A stretch of DNA of 64,000 nucleotides from Mycoplasma bradburyae. Lineage in GTDB: Bacteria; Bacillota_I; Bacilli_A; Mycoplasmatales; Mycoplasmoidaceae. The translations under genes and the position numbers were made by a program. The stretch covers positions 558,001-622,000 of the forward strand of contig NZ_CP101414.1 of assembly GCF_024338845.1 (NCBI RefSeq), in the 5' to 3' direction. Below, piece by piece: positions 53,479 to 63,758 of the stretch. The notes beneath the pieces were generated by a model. The model had not been told where the DNA came from. It searched no databases and was given only the letters and a program-made list of their open reading frames with translations. How positions within the stretch are numbered: the first letter of the stretch is position 1; each line of letters begins with the position of its first letter.

Positions 53479-54939
53479 TTACGCAAACTTATTAGTAGCA
53501 ATTAATGCGATAACTATCGATATAATTAAAATAATAAAAGCACCTACTATTGTTCATAAAACTCTAACACGCGCTTTAGAGGACTTATGTTTTTTGTCGT
53601 AACTATTATAAACAGATTGTTTATTAACTTCTTTATAGTTCGTATTAGACGATCTATTATTGGATTCAATATATTTATTTTTCTTATCTTCTTGTATTTC
53701 CTTGTCTAGTTTTTTAAATAAACTTTTTCGATCATCTGATGATTGTGTCATCTGTCTTGATTCATTATTTTTTTCAACAGATTTATTAGTTTCAGTTAAT
53801 TCATTGTAACTATTTGTTGTTTCATCGTCTTCAGGAAATAACATATCAGTGGATATGTTTTGATGATTATTCTTTCTTATATATTGATAAAGATTGCTTT
53901 TATTACCTTGAGCTATTTCATTTATATCTGACTCTATATTTTGCATATCTATAGTCATTTTTTTAGGAATAATATCTTCGTCATCTTCTAAATTAATGAC
54001 TAATTTGGTAGTTTTATTCATTAAATCTTCAGATTGTTTTATTGCTATCTGATTTTTGTTAGAAGATATTTCTTCATCTTTTTGTAAATCTAAATCAATA
54101 GAAGAAGTTCTTTCAAATTTATCATCACGATAGTTAGGTATACCATACTTGAAATCGCTATGATCGATACTCTCGATAATAGAAGAGGATTCAAAGATAT
54201 TTTTTTCTTTATTGACTAATGAATCTATAGAACTAATATTTTTTTGTTCTTTACTAATAATGATATCATCGTCTTTATTGAATTTAGATTCACTAAATAA
54301 CGATTCTGATCTAGGGAAAGCAGGTTTTGTTATTATTGAGCGATTTAAAGTAGATTCATTATTTTGATTTTGTTGAGAATTGAATTGATTGTTATTAGAT
54401 TTAACATCAATTTTATTTGAAAATTGGCTATGTTGATTTAAATTATTAAGAACTCGTTTGTTAATTGGATTAATTTGGTTCTGACTAGTTCATCCATTTA
54501 TTCTTGACTGAGGATTTAAATTATTCTTATCAACAGAACGAATTACATCTTCACCTTCTCTTTGAATAAATGAAGCATCATGAACACTTATCGTATTAAA
54601 TGTTCCCGTGTTAGCACTAAAAAGATCAGTGACATGGTCAATATTTAAATAATCCATAGCACTTTTAGAGGATGTTTTATCCGCTTTTATAACTTCAGAT
54701 GGAACATTAACTAAATCATTATCAGTTAATTCTTCAGTTATTAAAACACGATCGGTTGATTCAACTAGTTCTTTTTCATATTGATCAATTGATAATAATT
54801 GCTTATCATTTTGATCTTTTTTTGATGACAAATTATCATCTTCTTCTAAATCATCTTCTTCGTTTAATAAGAAGTCTTCTGTTGTATTTATTAATGCATC
54901 ACTAATCGTGCGGCGTGATTTATTATTCTTATTATCCAT
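53479..54939 (-). CDS. Acidic, disordered tail-anchored membrane protein
   Basis: A 486-residue protein of unknown family. Residues 1-455 are polar and low in complexity, rich in Asn, Ser, Asp, Glu and Lys, with acidic clusters (NEEDDLEEDDN; LEDDEDI) and no predicted fold by eye. The C-terminus is Lys-rich (DKKHKSSKARVRVL) followed by one hydrophobic helix (WTIVGAFIILIISIVIALIA) and five residues. With no N-terminal signal this is the layout of a tail-anchored protein facing the cytoplasm. TGA tryptophans occur at the start of the helix and near residue 151. It lies between rny and potA, 80 bases downstream of rny. Similar acidic proteins occur in mycoplasma cytoskeleton and terminal organelle; a role there is speculation. 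Confidence 0.7.
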
Positions 54940-55019
54940 AACCGATAATAAAATTATATTATTTTAAGAAATAATATTATTCTAGTTGTATTTTTATTAT
55001 GCTATGAATTAAAGATTTA

Positions 55020-56798
55020 TTAATCAATGAATTGAGTAGTTTTTAATTCTTCGTCATATTCTAAATCATCATCTTCATCAGCATCTTTAAATCGTTTTGC
55101 GTAATCATTAGATTTTTGTAAGGAAATTGACGCAAACGATTTAGTATTTTCAACAACAGTAAGGTTTCTTATACAAGTAAGTTTGATTGAATATTTAGAT
55201 AATTCGTGGTGATTTTGAATATCTTTTTTAATATCTAATATAAGTTGTTTAAAGTCTTGATCACTAATATTAGGTTGAATCATTATTTGGATATCAAAAC
55301 CGTTTTTTAATATTTTATAGTTGGCTATACCTTGATCATGTTTATGTTTATTTAATAGATCAGTCATAAAGTCAGCTCGTTTTTCGTCATCATCACCATC
55401 CTTATATCTAGCACCTGGTCTTGATGCTGATATTTTATCAGCAATTTGAGTTATCTTAGCATAGAAGTTTTTAGATTTTTCATATAATTTTGGATTGCCA
55501 TGGTGACAATTAATCGCATCGATAATATCAATATCTAAATCAAAATATTTAGCGATAGCTACACCTGCAGCAACGTGGTTACCAGTTGAGTATTTTAATT
55601 TCTTCCAGTTTTCTTCATGATTAATAGATTTACCAATATCATGAAGCAATCCACATAATTTAGCTTTTTCAACATTTAAGCCTAATTGACTCGCAATATT
55701 TGCTGCTAATTGAGCAGTTTCGATAGAATGTTCTAATACCATTTGCGTATTAGAACCTCTGAATTTTAATCTACCAATATATTCACATATATCTTTATTT
55801 GGTAATAATTTTGAATCGTATAAATCTAATTCTTGCAACACTTCTTCACCGATTTTTTTAGTTTCTGCAGTAAATTCATTTAGTGTTTCGTAATAACATT
55901 TTTTAATTAAATCATCAGTTAAATAATGGATTTTATCATCACCTATAATACTAATAATTTTGTTAATAGCTCTTTCAGCTATAGTTAATTTAATTGCATT
56001 AAAGCAAGAAAGAGAAATTTTCTTATTTGCAGAGTCAATATCTAACTTGATACCATATAAAGTTTCAATGTAAGCTTTAGTTTTACCATCTTTACCAATT
56101 AACTTAGAATAGAAATCATTCGTAACTTTTTGATCTTTTTCAGAATCGCCGCTGTTATATTGGTAATTAATTGTTCTTTTAGTAGTAACTCTAACTGTCT
56201 TAGCTAATAATTCAGTCGAATTCATTGCATTGATAAGTATTTTGTTGATTTCATTCGCAATTTCATTTTTTCTGACATTAGCTCTTTTTTCTTCTTCTTT
56301 GATCATTTGTTCTAGATCATTTCGAACATAGATACGGTATTCATCTAGAATAAATTTTCTCGCTTCTTCTTCATTGATTTTCATCTCTTTTAACATAGCA
56401 ATCTTCTCTTCGATTTTCTTAGAATCAATTCTTTTTTTAAGAAGGCTATTTTCTCTTCTCTTATCTTTTATCTCTTCGTTTAGTTGATTGTTTCTTTCTT
56501 CAATAAGAATTTTTTCGCTCAGAACTGAAATAAAGAAATTTTTTATTTCTTTAAATTCTTTTTTAGATATCATTTTTCGATCATCTTGAAATAAATAATG
56601 TTCGTTTAGTTTTTCTTTTAGTTCATCTTGTTTATTAATTTTAATTATTTCGTTTTCAAGTTCACGTTGATGATTTTCAGTTTCTTTCAAGAATCTAAAT
56701 TCAAAAAATTTCAACAAAATAAAGATAAATAATAGAAGTGCTAATGCGGTTAATAAAGCCACAATTAAATACATTAAGTCTAAAGAGATGTTAGTCAT
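55020..56798 (-). CDS. rny: Ribonuclease Y
   Basis: A 592-residue membrane-anchored endoribonuclease that starts mRNA decay. An N-terminal helix (LMYLIVALLTALALLLFIFI, residues ~8-28) is followed by a long coiled coil to about residue 200. A KH domain (SKLIGKDGKTKAYIETLYGI; the G-x-x-G is GKDGKT) precedes the HD domain with LLHDIGKSI (His386-Asp387). The C-terminal ~80 residues end in an acidic tail. It is somewhat longer than the ~520 residues of B. subtilis RNase Y. It lies 19 bases after recA in the same direction. Confidence 0.95.
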   Translation of the reverse strand: MTNISLDLMYLIVALLTALALLLFIFILLKFFEFRFLKETENHQRELENEIIKINKQDELKEKLNEHYLFQDDRKMISKKEFKEIKNFFISVLSEKILIEERNNQLNEEIKDKRRENSLLKKRIDSKKIEEKIAMLKEMKINEEEARKFILDEYRIYVRNDLEQMIKEEEKRANVRKNEIANEINKILINAMNSTELLAKTVRVTTKRTINYQYNSGDSEKDQKVTNDFYSKLIGKDGKTKAYIETLYGIKLDIDSANKKISLSCFNAIKLTIAERAINKIISIIGDDKIHYLTDDLIKKCYYETLNEFTAETKKIGEEVLQELDLYDSKLLPNKDICEYIGRLKFRGSNTQMVLEHSIETAQLAANIASQLGLNVEKAKLCGLLHDIGKSINHEENWKKLKYSTGNHVAAGVAIAKYFDLDIDIIDAINCHHGNPKLYEKSKNFYAKITQIADKISASRPGARYKDGDDDEKRADFMTDLLNKHKHDQGIANYKILKNGFDIQIMIQPNISDQDFKQLILDIKKDIQNHHELSKYSIKLTCIRNLTVVENTKSFASISLQKSNDYAKRFKDADEDDDLEYDEELKTTQFID

Positions 56799-56817
56799 AT
56801 AAAATAATTTTATATTA

Positions 56818-57864
56818 TTAACTATCTTTTAATTTATCTAAAACTTCTTTTTTAATTAGTTCGTATAGTTCTTTTGTTTCTTGAATTTTAGCAATTAAAT
56901 TAGTTCTTCCTTGAGCAAGTTTATCTTCTTTATATGAAAATCAGCTACCAGATTGTTTAATAATTTCGTTATCAATAGCTAAATCAATAATTTCATTTAT
57001 CTCACTAATACCCGAATTAAAGAAAAAATCGATATAAGTAGTAGACATTGGTGATGAAAGTTTATTTTTTGTTACTGTAGCTTTCGATTTAATGCCGATT
57101 GGATTATTGTTTGTATCTTTTAATATTTCAGATCTTCTTAACTCTAATCTTGTCGATGAATAGAATTTTAATGCTTTTCCACCTGTTGTAATTTCAGGAT
57201 TACCAAACATTATCCCAACTTTTTCACGTAATTGATTAATAAAAATAACTGCTACATTATGTTTAGCCAACAATGGTTGAATACGCGATAAACCTCTGGA
57301 CATCATTCTTGCATGTGTTCCCATTGTTTGTTCTTCCATCTTACCTTCAATTTCAACTTTAGGAACTAGCGCAGCTACAGAATCCACCACAATTAGATCA
57401 ATTAATTCAGTCTTTATTAAGGATTTAATTATTTCAAAACCTTGTTCTCCATATTCAGGTCTAGCAATGATTAATTTAGTTAAATCAATTCCTAACCGTT
57501 TAGCATATCTTAAATCTAACGAATGCTCTGCATCAATAAATGCTACACGCATATCATTATTTATTGCTTGCTTAATTGTTGATAATGCTAAAGTTGTTTT
57601 TCCGCAAGATTCATTTCCATAAATCTCAACTATCCTACCTTTAGTAAAACCACCAGTACCTAATGCATGGTCTAATTTTATACTTCCGCTAGAAATACAT
57701 TCTAGATCTTCTATATTATCATTATCGTTAGCATATATATTAGTTTTACCGAACTTTTGTTGTAATAACTTTAAAATTTGGTCACTTGTAACTTTATCAA
57801 TATTCTTTTTATTTGTATTTTTTAATTCATTCATAATTTTTTCGTAATTCTTTTTATTAAACAT
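56818..57864 (-). CDS. recA: Recombinase RecA
   Basis: A 348-residue strand-exchange ATPase. Walker A GNESCGKTT (normally GPESSGKTT), Walker B LIVVDSVAAL, the L1 loop region EIEGKMEEQTMGTHARMMSRG and VIFINQLREKVGIMFGNPE are all present, so it looks functional. One TGA tryptophan near the end extends the protein to TAA at 56818. Upstream is a 561-base gap, downstream rny. An active RecA would support recombination among the lipoprotein paralogues at 1-19 kb. Confidence 0.95.
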
Positions 57865-58425
57865 ATGTAAAAAATAAGAGATAAGGAAGAAAAATAATTA
57901 ATTTAATTTTGCTTATTCTTTGCAATAAAGGATTTAATGAATGAATTAATCATTTTATTAAACTTGATATTTAAAACTAATTTATATCTATTTTATTAAA
58001 TTTAAGAAATCTTAATAAGAAGGAGGTTTTTATAATAACACTATTGTCATTGCTTTTGTATAAAAATTAGTAATCCAGGCAAGTCTAATTTTTATGTAAT
58101 TATGGTAATTACCTATAGTTTAAGAAAATTTTTTATTTAACTATTTTTAGCAAAATTACCGGTTGTTTTTATATTTTTCAAATTTTTATTTAAGTTTTTA
58201 ATATCTAAAAGATTTGTATAAGTATTTAATTAAATTTTTAAACTACACATAAATCTCTTTTGTAATATCATCATGTTTTTTTGTTTGGATGTAGATACAA
58301 TTAAAATTAATCTTTATTACTTTAATTAATTGATTTAATTAAATAAAAAATATCTATGAACAATAAAGTTACATAGATATCATTACATTTTTTTATTATT
58401 GGTTGGTTAAGTTTTGTGAATATAA
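57865..58425. other. Long intergenic region between recA and msrB
   Basis: 561 bases holding no convincing gene. It includes the recA promoter region, the msrB terminator at 58344-58381, and on the plus strand an isolated AAGGAGG at 58020-58026. That is followed by TATAAT (58031-58036) and only a few open codons. A small RNA or peptide could be encoded but nothing recognisable was found. Confidence 0.4.
58344..58381 (-). terminator. Terminator after msrB
   Basis: ATATCTATG / CATAGATAT stem with a 13-base loop followed by T6 on the minus strand. Confidence 0.7.
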
Positions 58426-58890
58426 TTATTGCTTCTTTTCTTCTTCATCAAGAATTGTTATAAATTCGCCATAACCAGATTTTTCTAAATCTTCATAAGC
58501 AATAAATTTTAATGAAGCTGAGTTAATACAATATCTTAATCCACCTAATTCCTTAGGTCCGTCATTAAAAACATGACCAAGATGGCTATCAGAATTTTTA
58601 GCTCGCACTTCTGTTCGAATCATATTATGAGATAAATCTTTTAATTCGTTTATTAATTCTTTTTGGATTGGTCTAGAAAAAGCAGGTCAACCACAACCTG
58701 AATCAAATTTGTGAGTTGATAAAAATAATGGTTCTCCACTTGTAATATCTACATATATTCCTTTTTTAAAATGCTTATCATATTCATTTGTAAACGGTCT
58801 TTCAGTTGCTGCGTTTTGTGTAACTTCAAATTGAATATCTGTAAGTTCTTTTTTAAGAACTTCTATCGGTTTTTTAGTATATTTTTTCAT
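58426..58890 (-). CDS. msrB: Peptide methionine-R-sulfoxide reductase MsrB
   Basis: A 154-residue repair enzyme that reduces methionine-R-sulfoxide using thioredoxin. SelR-domain motifs: [34 protein letters not shown] (tryptophan from TGA), [13 protein letters not shown], and catalytic Cys in [14 protein letters not shown]. The CxxC zinc ligands of some family members are missing. It is flanked by terminators, so it is probably a single-gene unit. Links functionally to thioredoxin reductase at 42562-43506. Confidence 0.95.
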
Positions 58891-58929
58891 ATCAGATTTT
58901 TAAAGATAAAACGATTATCAAATAAAAAA

Positions 58930-58968
58930 AATTTAATCCTTAAAAATTAAATAGTTAAGGATTAAATT
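58930..58968 (-). terminator. Terminator of the pfkA-pyk-groES-groEL unit
   Basis: A perfect 14-bp stem, AATTTAATCCTTAA against TTAAGGATTAAATT, followed by T8 on the minus strand. It lies 271 bases beyond the groEL stop. Confidence 0.75.
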
Positions 58969-59038
58969 AGTTTTTAAAAGTTTTGATTAGGATTTAATCA
59001 AGAAAAAATAGACCAAGAATAAAGTGATAAAAGGTTTT

Positions 59039-59066
59039 ATCAAGTTAGTAAAATTACTAACTTGAT
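59039..59066 (-). other. Perfect 12-bp inverted repeat downstream of groEL
   Basis: ATCAAGTTAGTA against TACTAACTTGAT with a 4-base loop. No strong T run follows, so it may protect the mRNA end rather than terminate transcription. Confidence 0.55.
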
Positions 59067-59239
59067 AATTTGAATTGATTAGGATGACAAGCTTTTGTTA
59101 AGGATTTAAAACAAACAATTTAAATTATTTAACTTTGATTAAAAGTAATCTAAAAAGATTTAATTTGTTTAATAATTTATTTGTTTTTTTTGATAGTTTA
59201 AACAATATGATGGATAGGTAATTTTTAATAAACTGTTAA

Positions 59240-60856
59240 TTAGTTATTAAAGTGAGCTAATGAAGTTGGTTTTTCGTCTTCATTAATTTCATCACTAATA
59301 GCTACTTCAGTAGTAATTAATAAAGCAGCTACAGAACAAGCTTTTTCAAGCGCAGTTTTAGTTACTTTAGTAGGATCAATAATACCGTTGTTGATCATAT
59401 CAACAAATTCATTAGATTCAGCATTGTAACCATAACCAGGTTGTTTACTATTTAAGATATTATTAATAATCTTAGAACTGTTTTGACCTGCGTTTTCAAT
59501 AATTTGGCGACAAGGTGCTGTTAATGATGATCTGACAATTTCGTAACCTAATAAGATTTCAGGATTGGATTCTTTAACTTGTTTAAGAACTTCAATTGCG
59601 TTCATTAAAGCAATTCCACCACCAGCAACAATACCTTCTTCAACTGCTGCTTTAGTTGAGTTTAACGCATCTTCGATTCTTAATTTAAGTTCTTTTTGTG
59701 CGATTTCAGTAGCACCACCAACGTGGATTACAGCCACTCCGTTTGATAAATTAGCAATTCTTTTGCTAATTCTTTCTTTGTCATATTTAGATGTTGTATT
59801 AGCAAGTTTTGCTTCTAAGCTATTTAAGTATTTAGCTAAAACTTCTTTTTGACAAGCACCATTGATAATTGTTGTTTTATCTTTTGAGATAACAACTTTT
59901 TCAGCTGAACCTAATTTATTTAATTCGATATCTTTAAAATCAATTCCAGCAGTACTATCAATTAAAACGGTATTAACACTTACAGCTAAATCTTCTAGAG
60001 TTGTTTTTTGCGCTTCACCGAATTCTGAACATTTAACACTTACAACATTTAAAGTTCCTCGTAGTTTATTAATTGCTAAAGCATTTACAACATCTTCAGC
60101 AATATCACTAGCAATAATTAATAAAGGTGAGCTTGATTCTACACTAGCTTCTAGTAATGGTAAGATTTCTTTAACAGTATTAATTTTATTAAGTGATACT
60201 AAGATTTTTGGGTTAGCTAATTCACTTAACATCTTTTCAGAATCAGTTACCATATAAGGCGATGAATAACCACCTTTGAATTCTAATCCGTCAGTAGTAT
60301 CTAAAGTAGTATCAAATGATTTAGCATCATCAATTGAAATCACACCGCTTGGACCTACGATATCCATAGCTTTAGCAATTAATTCACCAATGAATTTAGA
60401 CCCAGATGATATCGCACCTACTTGAGTAATTTCATCGATCGATTTAATTGGTTTTGAAATACTAGATAAGTATTCACATACTAATTTAGATGCGTTTTCA
60501 ATCCCTTTTCTTAAATTAACAGGGTTAGTTCCATTATTAATCGCTTCGATTGCTTTATTAACAATTTCATGGGTTAATATCGTTGCTGTAGTAGTTCCAT
60601 CACCAGCGATATCATTAGTAGAAATTGCTGCTTCAGCAATTAGTTTAGCACCCATGTTTTCTACTGGATCTTTTAGTTCAATTTCTTTAGCAATCGTTAC
60701 ACCATCATTAGTTATTAATGGTGCGCCGTATTTTTTTTCAATTAAAGCGTTGCGGCCTTTAGGACCTGCTGTAATCTTAACTGCTTTAGCTAGTTTATTA
60801 ATTCCATTTAATAATTTTGTTCTAGCTTGTTGTTGAAAACTTAAATCTTTTGCCAT
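59240..60856 (-). CDS. groL: Chaperonin GroEL
   Basis: A 538-residue large chaperonin subunit. Conserved sequences include KITAGPKGRNALIEKKYGAP, ATP-binding NDGVTIAKEIEL and AGDGTTTATILTHE, and EEGIVAGGGIALMNA near residue 410. The C-terminus lacks the GGM tail and ends TSLAHFNN, as in other mollicutes that keep groEL. Its ATG overlaps the groES stop by one base (TAATG). No CIRCE operator lies ahead of groES, so regulation by HrcA is not evident. Confidence 0.96.
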   Translation of the reverse strand: MAKDLSFQQQARTKLLNGINKLAKAVKITAGPKGRNALIEKKYGAPLITNDGVTIAKEIELKDPVENMGAKLIAEAAISTNDIAGDGTTTATILTHEIVNKAIEAINNGTNPVNLRKGIENASKLVCEYLSSISKPIKSIDEITQVGAISSGSKFIGELIAKAMDIVGPSGVISIDDAKSFDTTLDTTDGLEFKGGYSSPYMVTDSEKMLSELANPKILVSLNKINTVKEILPLLEASVESSSPLLIIASDIAEDVVNALAINKLRGTLNVVSVKCSEFGEAQKTTLEDLAVSVNTVLIDSTAGIDFKDIELNKLGSAEKVVISKDKTTIINGACQKEVLAKYLNSLEAKLANTTSKYDKERISKRIANLSNGVAVIHVGGATEIAQKELKLRIEDALNSTKAAVEEGIVAGGGIALMNAIEVLKQVKESNPEILLGYEIVRSSLTAPCRQIIENAGQNSSKIINNILNSKQPGYGYNAESNEFVDMINNGIIDPTKVTKTALEKACSVAALLITTEVAISDEINEDEKPTSLAHFNN

Positions 60857-61149
60857 TATTTAATTACTCCAATAATTTCTTCGTAACTTAACATTTTGTA
60901 AGTTTTATCATCTAAATGAATTTCTGTACCAGAATATTCTTTAAAATAAACAAGATCATTTATCTTAATTTGATAATCAATCTTTTGTTGTTTAGCATAA
61001 ATTACTCCATCACCTAAAGCAACAACTTTACCTTGAGTTGATGTTGCTTTATCTTGATTTTGGATTGAAGTGATAATTCCTGATTTAGAAGTTTTTTCTT
61101 CTACTAAAACTTCTACTAAAACGTTATCGTGTAATGGTTTAATATTCAT
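60856..61149 (-). CDS. groS: Co-chaperonin GroES
   Basis: A 97-residue lid protein of the chaperonin. IKPLHDNVLVEVLVEEKTSKSG opens the typical fold; the mobile loop is short (TSKSGIITS), and the roof/core motif GKVVALGDG and NDLVYFKEYSGTEI follow. It is translationally coupled to groEL and starts 41 bases after pyk, probably in the same transcript as the glycolytic genes. Confidence 0.93.
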   Translation of the reverse strand: MNIKPLHDNVLVEVLVEEKTSKSGIITSIQNQDKATSTQGKVVALGDGVIYAKQQKIDYQIKINDLVYFKEYSGTEIHLDDKTYKMLSYEEIIGVIK

Positions 61150-61190
61150 AATTTTTATTAAAACAAATTTGATTTATTTTTTGTGGTAAA

Positions 61191-62717
61191 TTATTTCATC
61201 AAAACAAAGTTGTTTTTGTTGTCTGGTTTGATTTCAAATAATTCTGAGTAGTGTAAGATTGCTTTTTTAGCTGTTAATTGGTAGTTTTCTAAAGCTTCAT
61301 CTAAATCGTCAACTTTATATGTGAAAACACCATAATCAATACCATGACCAGTGTAAATTGTTTTATCATCAGTGATCACAATTACACTAGCTGCTAGTTT
61401 TGCGTTAGCAAGTGCAAAAATTTCATCTCTGTTGTTTGTGAAATGAACTAGGAAGTGAGTTGAGAATTCATCATTTTCAATTTCACGGTTAGGACAGATT
61501 TTTTTAGCAATTTCAGTGATTTTTTCACCAAAAGTTGTTTTAGCTACTTCAGTCATTGGGAAGTAATGTGTTATTGCGCGTTTGTAATCAAACAATAATT
61601 CAGATTGTTTGTTGATTTTCTTCATTGTTTCAACTGCTACAATCGGATACATCCCATTAGCAGTTTCACCAGATAACATTGTAGAGTCACAACCACGTTC
61701 AACCGCAAAGAAAACATCAGTAACTTCAGCGCGTGTTGGTTGAATGTTTTTCTCAAGCGAATCTAACATTTGAGTAGCCACGATTACACGCTTGTTAGCT
61801 AATCTACATGCTTTAATAATATACTTTTCTCAGTAAGGTACTTCGTAATAAGGGATTTCTAGACCTAAATCACCTCTAGCAACCATAACACCATCACTGG
61901 CTTGGATAATTTCATCTAAATTTTCAATTGCATGACGAGTTTCAACTTTAGAAATCACTTGTACGTGTTCCATATTGTATTGTTTTAAAATCGCACGAAT
62001 TTCTTTAACATCATCTGCTGTATTAACAAATGAAGCAGCAATATAATCAACTTTATTCTTAAGACCAAAGATAATATCATTGTAATCTTTTTGTGATAAG
62101 AACGGAATTGAATATTTAGCATTTGGTAAGTTAATACGTTTTTTAGTAACGATTTTGTGTTCGTTTTTAGCTATTGCTCTAACGTATGAATAATCATCAG
62201 CAATCTCAATTACTTGTAAAGTTAATTTACCATCATCAACTAAAACAATAGAACCTAATGATAAGTCCTTAGCCATATTGTATTTTTTAGATGAATCTGA
62301 TACTGAGAATTCATTAGCATTACCAATAATTTCGCGATCAGTAAAGATTTTTACAATCTGATCTTTTTTAATAATGTTGTTAGTATCAGCAATTTGATTT
62401 AAACGAATTTCTGGTCCATTAGTATCTAACATAATTGAGATCGGTAAGTTTAATTCATTAGCTACGCTTCTAGCTAGAATGATTCTTACAGCTTGTTCTT
62501 CATGATTACCGTGAGAAAAATTCAAACGAACCGTACTAACACCATTAAGAAATAATTGTCTTAAGTTATCCTTAGCTTTTTGTACGATATCTTGTTTAGT
62601 TGGATCTTCTAGATCACTTAAACTAAATAATTTATAAGTAATTGAAGGACCGCAAGTCGCTACAATCTTAGTTCTTTTTAGAAAATTTAAATCGAATTTG
62701 TTATGTTTTTTATTCAT
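61191..62717 (-). CDS. pyk: Pyruvate kinase
   Basis: A 508-residue glycolytic enzyme making pyruvate and ATP from phosphoenolpyruvate. KIVATCGPSI at the start, TVRLNFSHGNHEEQ, MLDTNGPEIRL, VDYIAASFVNTADDV, ISKVETRHAIENLDEI and GVMVARGDLGLEIPY are standard active-site segments. ATQMLDSLEKN follows after a TGA tryptophan, and SGETANGMYPI closes the barrel. The C-terminal domain is present. Starts two bases after pfkA and ends 41 bases before groES. Confidence 0.96.
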
Positions 62718-62719
62718 TT

Positions 62720-63721
62720 TTAATTAAAACCACCATTAATTTTATTGCTTTGATCAATTAACTTAATTCTTGAAGGATTTTTCTTTTTTAAAGCTTGGTC
62801 AAAATTGTAAGCTTTAATTTCATCGCCACTCAATCCTAATACCAGATTATATTCTTGTTGGTTAATATGTTCAAATGCTTTAATCGCAAAACGCATTGCT
62901 AAAATTCGTTCCATTGGAGTTGGAATCTGACCACGTTGCCCGTATGTTAGATAGTTAACATTAGTTTTAATATTTAACTGATCATTAATTTGTTTAGCGA
63001 TTTCTTTTAAGCTATCACGGTTATCTTCACCATAGATATGTTCACATACAATAATTGTCATTGTACGTTTTTTATCTTCTAGCATTCTTTTAGCTACTAA
63101 ATCAACTATTTCTTGAGTTGTTTTGATGTTTTCAGGAGTGATCACTAGATCTGCTTTAGTAGCAAGTGCTGCATAAACAGATAAATCACCACATCTACGA
63201 CCCATTACTTCAGATATTGAAACACGGTTGTGTGAAGTACTTGTTGAAATAATTTCTTGAATTGTTCTTGTAATATGCTCAAGCGCTGAGTAAAACCCAA
63301 TTGTGTAATCTGATGAACTTACATCGTTATCGATCGTTCCAGGCATTGCTATTACATTAACACCCATTTCAGATAACAACTTAGCTCCTTGATAAGAACC
63401 ATCACCACCGATTACTACTAATGTATCGATCTTTTTTGCTTTTAGATTATTTAAAGCTTTTTTTCTGATTTCTAAATCTTTAAATTCAACTAATCTAGCT
63501 GAATAGATAAATGTTCCAGAATCAAAGAAATGATCAATAACTTCTTGTTGATTAGCTAAAACTATATTATCTTCAACCAAACCTTTGTATCCTTCATATA
63601 CTAAGTATGGTTGGATATTATTTAAAATTGCTTGCTGAACTAATCCATAGATCGCAGCATTCATTCCAGGGGCATCGCCACCTGAAGTTAAAATCGCAAT
63701 ACGTTGCGTTTTAATCGACAT
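62720..63721 (-). CDS. pfkA: 6-phosphofructokinase
   Basis: A 333-residue ATP-dependent enzyme that phosphorylates fructose 6-phosphate, the committed step of glycolysis. ILTSGGDAPGMNAAIYG binds ATP, VVIGGDGSYQGAKLL and MPGTIDNDVSSSDYTIGF hold the catalytic Asp, and EVMGRRCGDLSVYAAL and RGQIPTPMERILAMRF are substrate-site motifs. No TGA codon. First gene of the pfkA-pyk-groES-groEL run, an order in which pfkA-pyk is typical of mollicutes. Confidence 0.96.
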   Translation of the reverse strand: MSIKTQRIAILTSGGDAPGMNAAIYGLVQQAILNNIQPYLVYEGYKGLVEDNIVLANQQEVIDHFFDSGTFIYSARLVEFKDLEIRKKALNNLKAKKIDTLVVIGGDGSYQGAKLLSEMGVNVIAMPGTIDNDVSSSDYTIGFYSALEHITRTIQEIISTSTSHNRVSISEVMGRRCGDLSVYAALATKADLVITPENIKTTQEIVDLVAKRMLEDKKRTMTIIVCEHIYGEDNRDSLKEIAKQINDQLNIKTNVNYLTYGQRGQIPTPMERILAMRFAIKAFEHINQQEYNLVLGLSGDEIKAYNFDQALKKKNPSRIKLIDQSNKINGGFN

Positions 63722-63758
63722 ATTAATACCTTTTTATCCTAATGATTATTATAATAAA

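Larger units (their letters stand above)
58891..59239. other. Intergenic region with three inverted repeats downstream of groEL
   Basis: 349 bases without a gene. It carries a terminator at 58930-58968, a short TTGATTA/TAATCAA stem near 58983-59001, and a perfect 12-bp stem at 59039-59066. The msrB promoter must also lie here. Confidence 0.55.

Noticed and set aside
60840-61195. CIRCE operator upstream of groES
   Set aside because: The 41-base gap between pyk and groES contains no inverted repeat resembling it.
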